Assembly: GCF_037176765.1 (NCBI RefSeq)
Contig: NC_090026.1
Coordinates: 127,366,252 to 127,430,251 of the forward strand
Length of the DNA: 64,000 bases
Origin: Anolis sagrei
Lineage: Eukaryota; Chordata; Lepidosauria; Squamata; Anolidae
Direction: 5' to 3'
Shown here one piece after another: positions 1-9,521 of this stretch; the stretch's first letter is position 1, and every line of letters starts with the position of its first letter. A program made the translations under genes and the position numbers. The notes below the pieces were generated by a model. It saw only the letters and a list, made by a program, of their open reading frames with translations, was not told the origin of the DNA and ran no database searches.

Positions 1-1483
1 CACACCGTGTTTTGTCTGTTGGCGGCATGTCCTCTTCGGCATTCACCAGCTCCATGTCAAAGTAGACAAGCATCAAGATCACAAACATCTTCATTTCACT
101 GACAGCAAAATAGCGCCCGGGGCACATGGTAGATCCACCCCCAAATGGCATAATGTTATGTTTCAGCAGCTTCCCATTCTTATAGAATTCCTTTTTGGTG
201 CCATCCGGGTTGATGAATCTGTCGTATTTGTACATCTGAGGCTCAGGGTAGATTTCTGGATCCATATGCAATCCAATGTAGGGGAAAAGGAACAGAGAAT
301 CCCCTTTCCTTAAAGCATATTCTCTGCCATCTCCCAGCTTAATTTCCATGTCTTCCATGACACCTCTGATTATGAAAGTACTTCCTTTCAAGCGCAGCGT
401 TTCCTGTATCGCGCTGTCCAGAAGAGGGGTCTTTATTTTGTCCAAGGACAAACTGAGGAAGGGGTTTCCTGGCTTCACCTCCTGGCCCGTCTCCTTGAGG
501 ACTCTGTCCAATTCTTCCCTCACTGCCTTCATTGCTTCTGGGTGTTTTAAGAGGTACAAAATAATCCAGAACGTTGCTGGACCAGTGTTAGCTTGAGACG
601 CCCAGAGAAGCAGAAGCTGGAATTGAGTCCGCATTTTGTCTGTCATTCCAAGGTTAACCATCTGTTGATCGTTTTCAACCACCCAACTGTTGATGTCGTC
701 CCTCTGATACAGCTTATCTATGGACAGAATGTCCAACAACATGCTCTGTAATTTCTGTGTCTCCGTCTTTCCTACAGAATCCAGCAGTTGGACAACAAGT
801 TGTGGGAAATAATGGTCAAATTTCTGAAAGATTTCAAATGTCTCTGCACATTGTGCCAGATTGGTTTCTACTGAATTTTCTTTGCCTCCTTTGTCTTTGC
901 CTGGCTCGGTGCCAAACAAAGACAGAAAACCTGCTTGGAAAATAGTTTTGTAGCTGAAATGGAAGAGTCCATCTTGGTGCCACGATTTTTCTCCATCGTC
1001 TGAACTCCGGCCGTGAAGCATCACAACTTGCAACTTCTCCATCATGACTTGGTTCAGTTCGTTTAGATGCTTCCCACTGAGATACTTCTTGCTAGTTATT
1101 TCCACAGCATGGTGATGAGCATGTGTGGGCTGAATACCAAATACGTTATGAACCACCATTGCCGAAAATTGTTCAAAATCCAGTTTTTCTTTGGGTTCCT
1201 TCATGAGGGGCTCATACGTATGCGGATCTGACACAAAATTTATATAATTGCCACCAACCAAGACGGTGAAAATATCTCCATGCTTCTTCCGCATCTTTTC
1301 TAAGAACTCTGCGGGAGTCTTCTTGAATTGTATTGCGTATCCAAGCCAGGGAATGAAGCCTTTGTCCAGGGGAGGTTCTTTGGGTCTCCGCTTGCGAAAG
1401 GCCCCTATTTTATAAAGGCCACCAAGAATGATGGCCAAAAGGGAGGCGAGGAAAGCAGAAAGCACCGTCTCCCAGAAATTCAT
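1..1483 (-). CDS. CYP8B1-like: CYP8B1-like cytochrome P450 (3' end cut by window edge)
   Basis: An open frame of 494 codons runs from ATG at 1483 down to base 1 with no stop and no intron; about 20 C-terminal residues lie outside the window. The protein starts MNFWETVLSAFLASLLAIIL, a hydrophobic anchor, followed by a basic RKRR stop-transfer and a PPLDKGFIPWLG hinge, as in microsomal CYP7/CYP8 enzymes. The I-helix reads WASQANTG (W294-G301), the K-helix ExxR is E361-T-L-R364, and the heme loop is PFGGGSTMCPG with the ligand Cys454. Family knowledge: CYP8B1 is intronless and 12-alpha-hydroxylates 7-alpha-hydroxy-cholestenone-type sterols in the endoplasmic reticulum. By eye it is roughly half identical to the gene at 44880 and further from mammalian CYP8B1 than that copy is, for example in the helix B region. 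I infer a divergent, probably functional paralog. A CYP8B subfamily member with another sterol substrate is the alternative. All catalytic landmarks are present. Confidence 0.93.
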   Translation of the reverse strand, partial: MNFWETVLSAFLASLLAIILGGLYKIGAFRKRRPKEPPLDKGFIPWLGYAIQFKKTPAEFLEKMRKKHGDIFTVLVGGNYINFVSDPHTYEPLMKEPKEKLDFEQFSAMVVHNVFGIQPTHAHHHAVEITSKKYLSGKHLNELNQVMMEKLQVVMLHGRSSDDGEKSWHQDGLFHFSYKTIFQAGFLSLFGTEPGKDKGGKENSVETNLAQCAETFEIFQKFDHYFPQLVVQLLDSVGKTETQKLQSMLLDILSIDKLYQRDDINSWVVENDQQMVNLGMTDKMRTQFQLLLLWASQANTGPATFWIILYLLKHPEAMKAVREELDRVLKETGQEVKPGNPFLSLSLDKIKTPLLDSAIQETLRLKGSTFIIRGVMEDMEIKLGDGREYALRKGDSLFLFPYIGLHMDPEIYPEPQMYKYDRFINPDGTKKEFYKNGKLLKHNIMPFGGGSTMCPGRYFAVSEMKMFVILMLVYFDMELVNAEEDMPPTDKTRC

Positions 1484-1507
1484 GACTGCTGGGGCGAAGG
1501 AGCACTG

Positions 1508-1545
1508 CAAATAATAAATAGGTCTCCTGGACTCGTTATAAAGCA
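1508..1545 (-). promoter_or_regulatory. AT-rich TATA-like elements upstream of the CYP8B1-like gene
   Basis: Read on the minus strand, TTTATAAC lies about 55 bases and TATTTATTATTTGC about 30 bases upstream of the ATG at 1483. Either could serve as a TATA-type element with a very short 5' leader. Only base composition and position support this; the real start site is unknown. Confidence 0.25.
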
Positions 1546-2012
1546 CCCAGCCAGATAGCAATCAGGGCGGAACTACCTCTTGCCATTCCCAAACTGGCAA
1601 AAGTAATTGAGGCTTTCCTCTCCCTGCCAATGTTAGTCACAGTTCAGTCGTTACCTCTCTGTTCTATACCATTATACCTACGTTCTGTTTTGTTTATGGG
1701 TGGGATTGAGGGGAGTTTTTGGTTGTTATAAGTGACACATTTTAACTACAAACATTGCTAAGAACTGGAAGGACATGTTGACCCAATCGGTGTTTGTGTT
1801 CATTGAATAATATAGTTGCTGCTTACACTGTGATTCCTCTGATCCCTATTCCCCAAAGCTGGGATCAGGAATATCTCATATGCTGAAAACAGCGAAAAAT
1901 AGGGGCAGGCCCTTTAGATGCCACAGAAGGGATGTGTTTTGAGAGTTTGGCTAGGGTCATAGACAGCTTCTGAGACAATTGATTAACCAGCTAGGAGCCA
2001 GAGGACCAAAAG
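1546..2012. other. 5' flank of the CYP8B1-like gene, no recognised repeat
   Basis: No open frame of note and no repeat that I recognise. It is the only proximal upstream DNA of the minus-strand P450 gene before the first transposon at 2013, so its promoter elements are most likely here. Confidence 0.4.
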
Positions 2013-3017
2013 CAGGGGTGGCTCAACCCATTACACAAAGTAAGCATTCGCAGTATAGTTGATTTTGCCCAGGGGCGCTCTTGAGGCGCTCTTGGGGGAA
2101 AATAGACCTTGACATATGCGAGTTGTAGTTACTGGGATGTATAGTTCACCTAAAATTGAAGAGCATTCTGAGTGTTGGGATTCAGCCTTCGTGCGAATCA
2201 GAACCTGAACCTGATTCTTTAATTGTATTTCCTGATGCAACTGAACAGGCCTCTGAACATGTATCTTTCCTTGATGGTGTTGAAACTGTTGATTATGAGG
2301 CTAGTGGTGGGGAAAGTGAAACTGAACTTCCTGATGAGAATGTTTTGGAATCAAGCAGTGATAGCTCTCCAGAGGGACTCACACCTGGGTTTGTTAATGA
2401 GAACCAAGGGAACAGATTTGGAAAAACAGGAGTGAATCGCAGTTTCTACGAAGGTCAAATAGATTACGGGAGAGGGAGGCTTCAAAGTCTGGAGGCGTTT
2501 CAAGAAATAGTTTCTTTAGTTTAAGGGGCCTCTCCCCGGCTGTCTAGCTAGATCAAGCATTGTTTTAGACTGAGGCAGTACCTTGGCAGATTTCCTGTGT
2601 TCCATGGTCTGCATTCCCAGAGGTTTCTAGTTTTCAAGTACGGTTAGTGATATGCTAACAGGTTTCTGGTTTTTGTATTGTGGCTTTTGGAATTTTGCTC
2701 AAGTTCAGAGATTTTCCTGACTGCTGTGTTTCTACTGTGGCATTTTGACTTTGCATTTACCTTTCTTTTGAAACCATTTTTCATCAATAAAGAAGATTGT
2801 TTTTTCCCACAGTCCAGTGTGGTGGATTTAATCTTATGGACTCGTTTCCTGATCTGGGATGCAACACTGAACTCCACCAGTGATGGAATTGAACCAAATA
2901 TGGCACACAGAACTCCCATGACGACCAGAAAATATATATCAATGATTGGTTGGGGGGGGGGGGGAGGCGCCAAAATACTGTTTGCTTACCATTGAAAATT
3001 ACCTAGGGCCGCCTCTG
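2013..3017. mobile_element. Non-autonomous hAT element (CAGGGGYGGCTC ends), split by a solo LTR
   Basis: The ends are CAGGGGTGGCTC and GGGCCGCCTCTG, which are imperfect inverted repeats. They are flanked by 8-bp direct repeats ACCAAAAG (2005-2012) and ACCAAGAG (3018-3025), the hAT signature. The same family, uninterrupted, lies at 30566-31492. The interior carries the TATAGTTCACCTACAATC module that is also found in Helitron-like and SPIN-like elements of this window. There is a run of G at about 2952-2964. No transposase frame is present. Confidence 0.8.
2173..2866 (+). mobile_element. Solo LTR, family 1 (ERV/LTR fossil) inside the hAT element
   Basis: It begins TGTTGGGATTC and ends GATGCAACA, with 5-bp flanks CTGAG (2168-2172) and CTGAA (2867-2871). 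The uninterrupted hAT copy at 31.3 kb shows the pre-insertion sequence across the junction. A polyadenylation signal AATAAA lies near 2788. A second copy of this LTR is at 25672-26478. No internal retroviral region is attached, so it is a fossil left by LTR-LTR recombination. It carries an acidic open frame that starts at the LTR edge, as does the other copy. Confidence 0.8.
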
Positions 3018-3150
3018 ACCAAGAGCCAATGTTGAAACCATTATGTCATTTCAAGCCGAAAGGATGAGCGACAACAACATTCACCCAACCACCGCTGACG
3101 CTGCCATCATTCCTTCTTGCTCTTCCATTCCATGCAATACATATGGCTTT

Positions 3151-3237
3151 TGTTGTTGTTCATTCATTCAGTCGTTTCCAACTCTTTGTGACCTTATGGA
3201 CCAGCCCACACCAGAGCACCCTGTCAGCTGTCACCAT
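3151..3237 (-). mobile_element. BovB LINE 3'-end fragment
   Basis: Reading in reverse, this is the BovB C-terminal coding and 3' tail: GACAGGGTGCTCTGG near the start and TGAATGAACAACAACAA at the end. It is broken at 3238 by about 90 bases of another repeat (see 3238-3331). Confidence 0.75.
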
Positions 3238-3331
3238 TAAGGGCTTCATTTTGGACTTTCTCTTGACTTTGCTTATGTTGGATTACTTGGATTAAAGTGT
3301 GCTAAACTGTGCTTTTGAAGCATGCATAGCC
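3238..3331 (+). repeat. Unidentified dispersed repeat fragment
   Basis: About 90 bases (TTAAGGGCTTCATTTTGGAC onward) recur in inverted orientation at about 7942-8030. The family is not recognised. Each copy sits next to a BovB end. Confidence 0.5.
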
Positions 3332-3880
3332 TGTCCATTCGTTCAGTTGTTTCCGACTCTTTGTGACCTCCTGGACCAGCCCACGCCAGAGCTCCCTGTC
3401 AGCCATGACCACCCCCAGCTCTTTCAAGGTCAATCCAGTCACTTCAAGGATCCCATCCATCCACCTTGTTCTTGGTCGGTCCCTCTTCCTTTTTCCTTCC
3501 ATTTCCCCCAGCATCATTGCAAGCGCGGCTGGTGGGGATGAGGGACAGGGCCTTCTCGGTGGTGGCCCCACGACTCTGGAACTCTCTCCTGCCAGAGGTC
3601 AGAACCGCCCCAACAATCCTGACATTCAGGAAACAGGTGAAGTCGTGGTTATGGAGACAGGCTTTCGAAGAATGAGACAACGATCTGGAGGGAAAACGGT
3701 GTATATTCGATATTCGAGTTTAGTATGACGACTGACCACTGTAGTTTTAAATATATGTGCTTTTTTAATGTTTTATTGTAATGTGTACTTTGATATTTTA
3801 CCGATTGTATGTGTTTTTATGGTTGGAAACCGGGCTGAGTCCCTCTTATGAGGTGAGAAACTTGGTATATAAAACTTTGA

Positions 3881-3926
<46 letters not shown>

Positions 3927-4163
3927 GTCTTCTCTAAGCTTTCCTGTCTTCTCATGATGTGGCCAGAGTACTTCATCTTTGCCTCTACTATCCTTCCCTC
4001 CAGTGAAGTATGGACTGGTTGGATCTTCTCGCAATCCAAGGCACTCTCAGAACTTTCCTCCAACACCACAGTTCAAAAGCGTCTCTCTTCCTTCGGTCAA
4101 CCTTCCCTATGGTCCAGTTCTCACATCCATAGGTGACTATGGGGAATACCATTGCTTTGGCAA
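3332..4163 (-). mobile_element. BovB LINE fragment, interrupted by an L2
   Basis: On the minus strand the two parts (about 3332-3514 and 3923-4163) are adjacent pieces of the BovB ORF2 C-terminus: the GCESW-like and AFELWCWRK-like region, then the GHIMRRQESLEK and DRELWRGLVQEV regions. The L2 at 3515-3922 splits the sequence exactly within the stretch that reads CAGCATCATTGTCTTCTC in the other BovB copies of this window. Coding frames are degraded. Confidence 0.85.
3515..3922 (+). mobile_element. L2 LINE, 5'-truncated, inserted in BovB
   Basis: Encodes the L2 ORF2 C-terminal signature DRAFSVVAPRLWNSLLPEV followed by an RKQVKSWLWRQAF-like segment. It then runs through the 3' UTR (GGCTGAGTCCCTCTTATGAGG, GTATATAAAACTT) and ends in an AAT-repeat tail (3882-3922). 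Only the last 70 codons of the RT protein remain. Confidence 0.8.
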
Positions 4164-4879
4164 TATGTAAGAAGCGCGCATGTGCAATCTAGTCCTTGCA
4201 CTTCCTTACCCGCATCTGCTGCGTGTCCACCCAATAAATGCCTCTGGAGCCACTTTCTGGGCCACGGTAGTGTAGTAGGCCACACTTCGTGACTAGCAGG
4301 CCTTCCCCGCACACCAGCCTCCCTTTCTGATGCCCATTGGTTGGTCGCCAGGCAGAGCTGCTCGCCGTCTGCCACCGCATAAATAATGTAATGTAAATAT
4401 TTTACATTAATATTTATTTAAAATCCGCAAAACAGCGAGTCCGTGAAAAGCGAACCATGAAGTAGTGAGGAAACACCATATTCCACAGTTCCTCAAATAT
4501 CCTTATGGTATGCAAAGCATATCCTACTACTGTTGGAAGAGGTCAGAAAACTGTTGGAGGATACAAATCTCAGGATGAGCAAATAGTAAAATTGGACGTT
4601 TGTGAATGATGCTTTCAAAGCCTGGGCATCCATCTTCTACCATTTGTGCTTGGAGCCAAAATATGGTAGGTACATTGTGATGACATACACATCAGTGCAT
4701 CAAAAAACACTGCTGGATGCATGCCTCTGGATTCACCATTCTGTCTCAAACAATGACGTAGGAATTCATTGATGTTCTTCTTGCAGAAGATCTAGGAGTG
4801 GAAGTGTGACATCAGGTGGGAGAAGACTCCTTGTGAAGTATAGTTTAGTTTCTCAAAAATACCACCGATAGGCTGGGAT
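4164..4879. other. Intergenic DNA with no recognised gene
   Basis: An AT-rich piece at 4380-4440 is followed by GCGAGTCCGTGAAAAGCGAA at 4434-4453. The latter resembles the ends of pogo/Tigger-type DNA transposons, but no matching second end was found. Nothing else could be identified. Confidence 0.3.
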
Positions 4880-4896
4880 CTGTAAAAATACCAGAT

Positions 4897-5873
4897 GTGC
4901 CATATGGAGGAACTGAGGAGCCTTCTAATCAAGATGAAAGAAGAAAGCACAAAAGCCGGGTTGCAGCTAAACATTAAAAAACCCCAAGATTATGGCAACA
5001 AGAATGATTGACAACTGGGAAATAGAGGGAGAAAATGTGGAGGCCGTGACAGACTTTGTATTTCTAGGTGCAAAGATGACTGCAGACGCAGACTGTGGCC
5101 AGGAAATCAGAAGACGCTTCCTTCTTGGGAGGAGAGCAATGTCCAATCTTGATAAAATAGTGAAGAGTAGAGAATCACACTGGCAATGAAGATCTGCATA
5201 GTTAAAGCAATGGTATTCCACGTCTTCTTCTTAGATGATCCCTTGTAGTCCAAGGATGTTGGTACTCTAAGTGTAGTATCCTGGTGGTGGGTCCATAGGT
5301 GACTGTGGAACCCTATTCTTGACCTGCATCTTCTCCCACAGTGAGGGCATTGGTTTCCAGGTGGAAGGCGTCCCAGTCGGGGTTGGCTTGCCGCGCCTTC
5401 CTCTTGGCACATTCCTCTCTTTCGCCCTCCATTCGTGCCTCTTCAAATTCTTATTCCCCGTAGTAACCTACGGATGTGAGAGCTGGACTATAAGGAAGAC
5501 TAGCAAAGGAAGATAGATGCTTTTGAACTGTGGTGCTGGAGGAAAGTTCTGAGAGTGCCTTGGACCGTGAGAAGATCCACCAGTCCATATTTCAGGAAAT
5601 AAAGCCCGACTGCTCATTGGAGAGACAAAGTTGAAGTATTTTGTCCATATCATGAGAAGACAGGAAACCTTGGAGAAGACAATGATGCTGGGGAGAATGG
5701 AAGGGAAAAGGAAGAGGGGCCGACCAAGGGCAAGGTGGAGGGATGGCATCCTTGAAGTGACTGGCTTGACTCTGAAGGAACTGGGGGAGGTGACGGCCGA
5801 CAGGGAGCTCTGGCGTGGGCTGGTCCATGAGATCATGAAGAGTCGGAAATGACTGAACGAATGAACAACAACA
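4897..5873 (+). mobile_element. BovB LINE, ORF2 C-terminal third, interrupted at 5219-5452
   Basis: Codes for KIMATRMIDNWEIEGENVEAV and VTDFVFLGAKMTADADCGQE, the GRRAMSNLDKIVKSR segment and, after the interruption, GKRKRGRPRARWRDGILEV and RELWRGLVHEIMKSRK. It ends in the BovB AACAACAACAA tail. These segments match the known BovB/RTE reverse-transcriptase C-terminus. The insertion within it is flanked by TATTCC repeats. Frames are no longer continuous. Confidence 0.88.
5219..5452 (-). mobile_element. 3' fragment of an APE-type LINE with a C2H2 finger (LINE-Z), inserted in BovB
   Basis: On the minus strand it codes for PPGNQCPHCGRRCRSRIGFH and the SHLWTH continuation, then a short 3' UTR. TATTCC occurs on both sides (5212-5217 and about 5452-5457), indicating target-primed insertion into the BovB copy. 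Related copies are at 14812, 21661, 33275 and 38640. I could not assign the clade by name. Confidence 0.7.
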
Positions 5874-6377
5874 AGAAGGGAAGACTGGGAGCATTATTGC
5901 ATGCAAGCAGCTGTCTTACAGCATTTCTGCAAAGTGGAATAACAGCTAGCTGCCTACCATCATTTTATAAGGAACTGATGTTAAGCAACTATGATGCCTC
6001 AGCAGTACAAAGCCATGCTTCTGGGTGGCAATGTAACTCCAAACTCCCACTGTTATGCTTCCCCTATTTTTTAATGTTTACAGGTGTTTCACAATGGCCT
6101 GTAATTGCAAAGTACTGAGTTAGAAATGTAAATGTTTTTTTGTTTTTTTTCTGGTGAGAGGAGGGCAGAGGACGCCACCACAGAAGTGCCTGGCCTCACT
6201 GCACAAGATAGGTCCTGGAACCATGGTGCAATCAGGGGCTATTGCAATGCTTTGTGCGGAGGTGGCAGACTAGCAATGGTATCACACAATGTTGTGTAAT
6301 AGTGTGCCAATATCTATCCCCATGCGATAAAGTCCAAAGTAATACAACTTTCCTAAATAGCCCAGAGGAAAATAGAA
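5874..6377. other. No recognised feature
   Basis: No gene-like frame and no repeat family that I recognise in this half-kilobase between BovB and a hAT element. Confidence 0.4.
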
Positions 6378-6385
6378 ATGTTAAC

Positions 6386-6902
6386 TAGGGCTGGGCGGTT
6401 TCGTTTCGTTAATTCGTAATTCGTTAATAATTCGTTAATTTTTTCAATTACAAAACGATAACGAACCATTCTGGAGCAATTATTTAAAAAAAACGAATTT
6501 TCAAAAACGTTTTGTAAATGCTTTGTATTTCGATATTGTATTCGTTTCGTTATTGTTTTGAGGTCGTTTCATTATTATTTCCGCATGTCTGGGCCAGTTT
6601 TATGGTTTAATTAGTGAAAAAAAATTATGATATCACACCAACAGTCAACAACAGAGGGAGAGGGAAGCTTCAGAAGGTTTTGGAGGTTTTTTAGCGTATT
6701 TCGCGGTCGCGTCCGCCATTAACGAATCAATTCGTTATTGTTTCGGAAATCGATTCGTTAATTTTTTACCATTTACGAAATTTCGTAAATATCGAACTTT
6801 TTAAAAGGAAAATTTTGTAATTATTTTAAATATCGAAACAAAAAAAAACCCCAAATACAAATCGATTTTAGAAACAATTTTTTCCGTTGTTACCCAGGCC
6901 TA
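6386..6902. mobile_element. AT-rich non-autonomous hAT element
   Basis: Ends TAGGGCTGGGCGG and ACCCAGGCCTA, flanked by perfect 8-bp direct repeats ATGTTAAC (6378-6385 and 6903-6910). The interior is extremely AT-rich and dominated by reiterated TTCGTTAAT/ATTCGTTA motifs, which makes it internally repetitive. There is no transposase. The 517-bp length and TSD fit a hAT MITE. Confidence 0.85.
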
Positions 6903-7227
6903 ATGTTAACGTCTTAAGAGAATGCATCACTGATGGTTGACATTCAGTGGAATGACAGGGAATGCGGGAAAGAAAGAAATTTTCTAGGACCCCAAGCTAG
7001 AATACCCTGTCTTCCAAATTTGTGCTGTAACTTCTCTATGTGGCTTTCAAAAGCCAATCCACCCTTCTCACTGTTAGATAAAACTTTCCTTAATATTTTG
7101 GAGTTTTTATGAGTGGTCTTCCACAATCTGGGTATATCTTGTGCAAGTGTTGTCAAGAATTTGACTTTGGCCCTTCCTTTTGTCCACCTCATCCATTCTG
7201 TTTTTCCATCCTTGCTTTTCTTCTGTT

Positions 7228-7440
7228 CACTTAATTGGAGGAGGAGGAGGAGAAGGAGAAGAAGAACTTTATTTTTCATCCCCGCCTCCATCTCCCCAAG
7301 GGATCCTGGGGGCGGCTTACATGGGGCAAAGCCCAGGCAACATACAGATTAAAAGCAAAGACAACAGCAAATTACAAATTAAAATAGCACAAACAGCATA
7401 ACAGTAATAAACAAGTATCAAGCAACAGCAAAACAATTTT
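7228..7440 (-). repeat. L2-type LINE/SINE 3' tail with GGA/GAA microsatellite
   Basis: On the minus strand it reads like the end of several other repeats here: CCCCCAGGATCCCTTGGGG, then AATAAAGTTCTTCTTC and a purine microsatellite (7228-7263). That is a typical 3' end primed at a simple-repeat tail. Confidence 0.5.
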
Positions 7441-7454
7441 GGAGGCGGGGGGGA

Positions 7455-7897
7455 GAAGATCCTCATAGTTAAAGCAATGGTATTCCCCATAGTCACCTAC
7501 GGATGTGAGAGCTGGACCTTAGGGAAGGCTGAGCGAAGGAAGAGAGATGCTTTTGAACTGTGGTGTTGGAGGAAAGTGCTGAGAGTGCCTTGGAGAAGAT
7601 CCAACCAGTTCATACTTCAAAAAATAAAGCCCGGCTGCTCATTGGAAGGAAGGATAGTTGAGGCAAAGATGAAGTACTTTGGCCACATCATGAGCAGAAA
7701 GGAAAGCTTAGAGAAGACAATGATGCTGGGGAAAATGGAAGGAAAAAGGAAGAGGGGCCGACCAAGGGCAAGATGGATGGATGGGATCTTTGAAGTGACT
7801 GGATTGACCTTGAAGGAGCTGGGGGTGGTCACACCCGACAGGGAGCTCTGGCGTGGGCTGGTCCAGGAGGTCACAAAGAGTCAGAAGCGACTGGGTG
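7455..7897 (+). mobile_element. BovB LINE, ORF2 C-terminus
   Basis: A 140-codon open stretch codes for VTYGCESWTLGKAERRKRDA, FELWCWRKVLRVPWRRSNQ, GKRKRGRPRARWMDGIFEV and RELWRGLVQEVTKSQKRL. This is one of the better preserved BovB ends in the window, 5'-truncated just before the YGCESW motif. It joins a foldback-MITE fragment at 7898. Confidence 0.88.
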
Positions 7898-7945
7898 AAA
7901 CGTCAGGAGAGAATGTTTCTGGGACATGGCCATACAGCCATGCTT
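7898..7945 (-). repeat. Fragment of the foldback (GTATTGTCGAAGGCTTTCATGG) MITE
   Basis: Reads GAAACGTCAGGAGAGAATG and ACATGGCCATACAGCC, matching one arm of the palindromic element at 42081-42285. Confidence 0.55.
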
Positions 7946-8133
7946 CCAAAGCACAGTTCAGCACACTTTAAGCCAAGTAATCCAACACAAGCAAAGTCAA
8001 GGGAAAGTCCAAAATGAAGCCCTTAATTTGTATTAACAAGCTGTGGTATAAAGCACATCAAGCGACAAAATAAACACAGGATGGAAATGGCTATGCAGGC
8101 ATCCATAGTGCTTCACTGATGCACACATGCACA

Positions 8134-8152
8134 TTCTGGGGGGGGGGGGGGG
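8134..8152. repeat. Poly-G tract
   Basis: Sixteen consecutive G bases beside a TGTTAG flank. A homopolymer of this length is slippage-prone and its true length in the genome may differ. Confidence 0.7.
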
Positions 8153-8239
8153 TGTTAGAAAAAGGAATTCCCTTCTCCGTTTCTGTCAAGTTGTGGATCC
8201 TGCAGATCCTGGAACCAGTTCGAGGTCAGCCTCTGTGTA

Positions 8240-8832
8240 TCATAGAATCATAGAATCAAAGAGTTGGAAGAGACCTCATGGGCCATCCAGTCCAACCCCA
8301 TTCTGCCAAGAAGCAGGAATATTGCATTCAAATCACCCCTGACAGATGGCCATCCAGCCTCTGCTTAAAAGCTTCCAAAGAAGGAGCCTCCACCACACTC
8401 TGGGGCAGAGAGTTCCACTGCTGAACGGCTCTCACAGTCAGGAAGTTCTTCCTCATGTTCAGATGGAATCTCCTCTCTTGTAGTTTGAAGCCATTGTTCC
8501 ATTGCGTCCTAGTCTCCAAGGAAGCAGAAAACAAGCTTGCTCCCTCCTCCCTGTGGCTTCCTCTCACATATTTATACATGGCTATCATATCCCCTCTCAG
8601 CCTTCTCTTCTTCAGGCTAAACATGCCCAGCTCCTTAAGCCGCTCTTCATAGGGCTTGTTCTCCAGACCTTTTATCATTTTAGTCGCTTTCCTCTGGACA
8701 CATTCCAACTTGTCAATATCTCTCTTGAATTGTGGTGCCCAGAATTGGACACAATATTCCAGGTGTGGTCTAGCCAAAGTGGAATAGAGGGGTAGCATGA
8801 CTTCCCTGGACCTAGACACTATGCTCCTATTG
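8240..8832 (-). mobile_element. CR1 LINE, 3' end
   Basis: On the minus strand it encodes the CR1 RT C-terminus: [48 protein letters not shown]-like [16 protein letters not shown], and WNSLPQSVVEAPSLEAFKQR. It ends in the ATTCTATGATTCTATG motif typical of CR1. Flanking GTGTA direct repeats (8235-8239 and 8833-8837) bound the insertion, and a paralogous copy of the host repeat at 37.17 kb lacks it. Confidence 0.92.
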
Positions 8833-9458
8833 GTGTAATCACCATCCAGGCCTTGAAGTACTTCCAGGGCTTACAATCTAATCATCTGCATAGTGAAACT
8901 GTATTCTTAAATACGGGTTTCAAGCTGACTTAAGTGGTCAGTGTAGACGTGGCTTTGTTTCCGTTCATGTGCTTAGCATCTCACAGGGCACAAGGAAGTC
9001 TATCTCGGAAACATCAGACTCTGAGACAGTTGAAAGGAATGTTTTTCTCAGAACTGGCACAGGGTGGCCATAAATTAATATCCAGATCCAGCTAGATATT
9101 AATTAAATGCCATTCATGATGAGATGCTTAGAAACAACTGCAGGAGAAAATTTGACACGACTGGTCAACATCTCCAATTTGAAGCTGAAAACAATGGTGC
9201 AGTAACTTAAGTTCTCAGAAATGTTTCAGTCTTAGTGGATCCGGATCGTTTTCCCTCATCATACAGCTGATTCAAATCAATTGAGGGCATGCATGTGTCA
9301 AGCACATGGTACAGATTTATATACACTGATTGTTTGATTTGATATCTATCCATCTATGCAGATAAATCTGTGGAGCACTTTGGATGTCTGCACAGCCATT
9401 TGCATCCTGTGTGGTCGATTTCACCGTGTGATATGTTTTATACCACAATGTGCTAATA
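8833..9458. repeat. Unidentified dispersed repeat X (also at about 37150-37400)
   Basis: From about 8170 to 9040, excluding the CR1, this matches 37150-37405 nearly base for base (for example CCAGGCCTTGAAGTA, TCTAATCATCTGCA, AGTGGTCAGTGTAGA). A weaker relative may lie at 12990-13340. The family is not recognised; no frame of interest. Confidence 0.55.
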
Positions 9459-9460
9459 CA

Positions 9461-9498
<38 letters not shown>
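9459..9498. repeat. ATT trinucleotide microsatellite
   Basis: About 13 uninterrupted ATT units, just upstream of a CR1 insertion. Confidence 0.85.
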
Positions 9499-9499
<1 letters not shown>

Positions 9500-9521
9500 G
9501 ATCCCACAGCAAAAGGAATGT

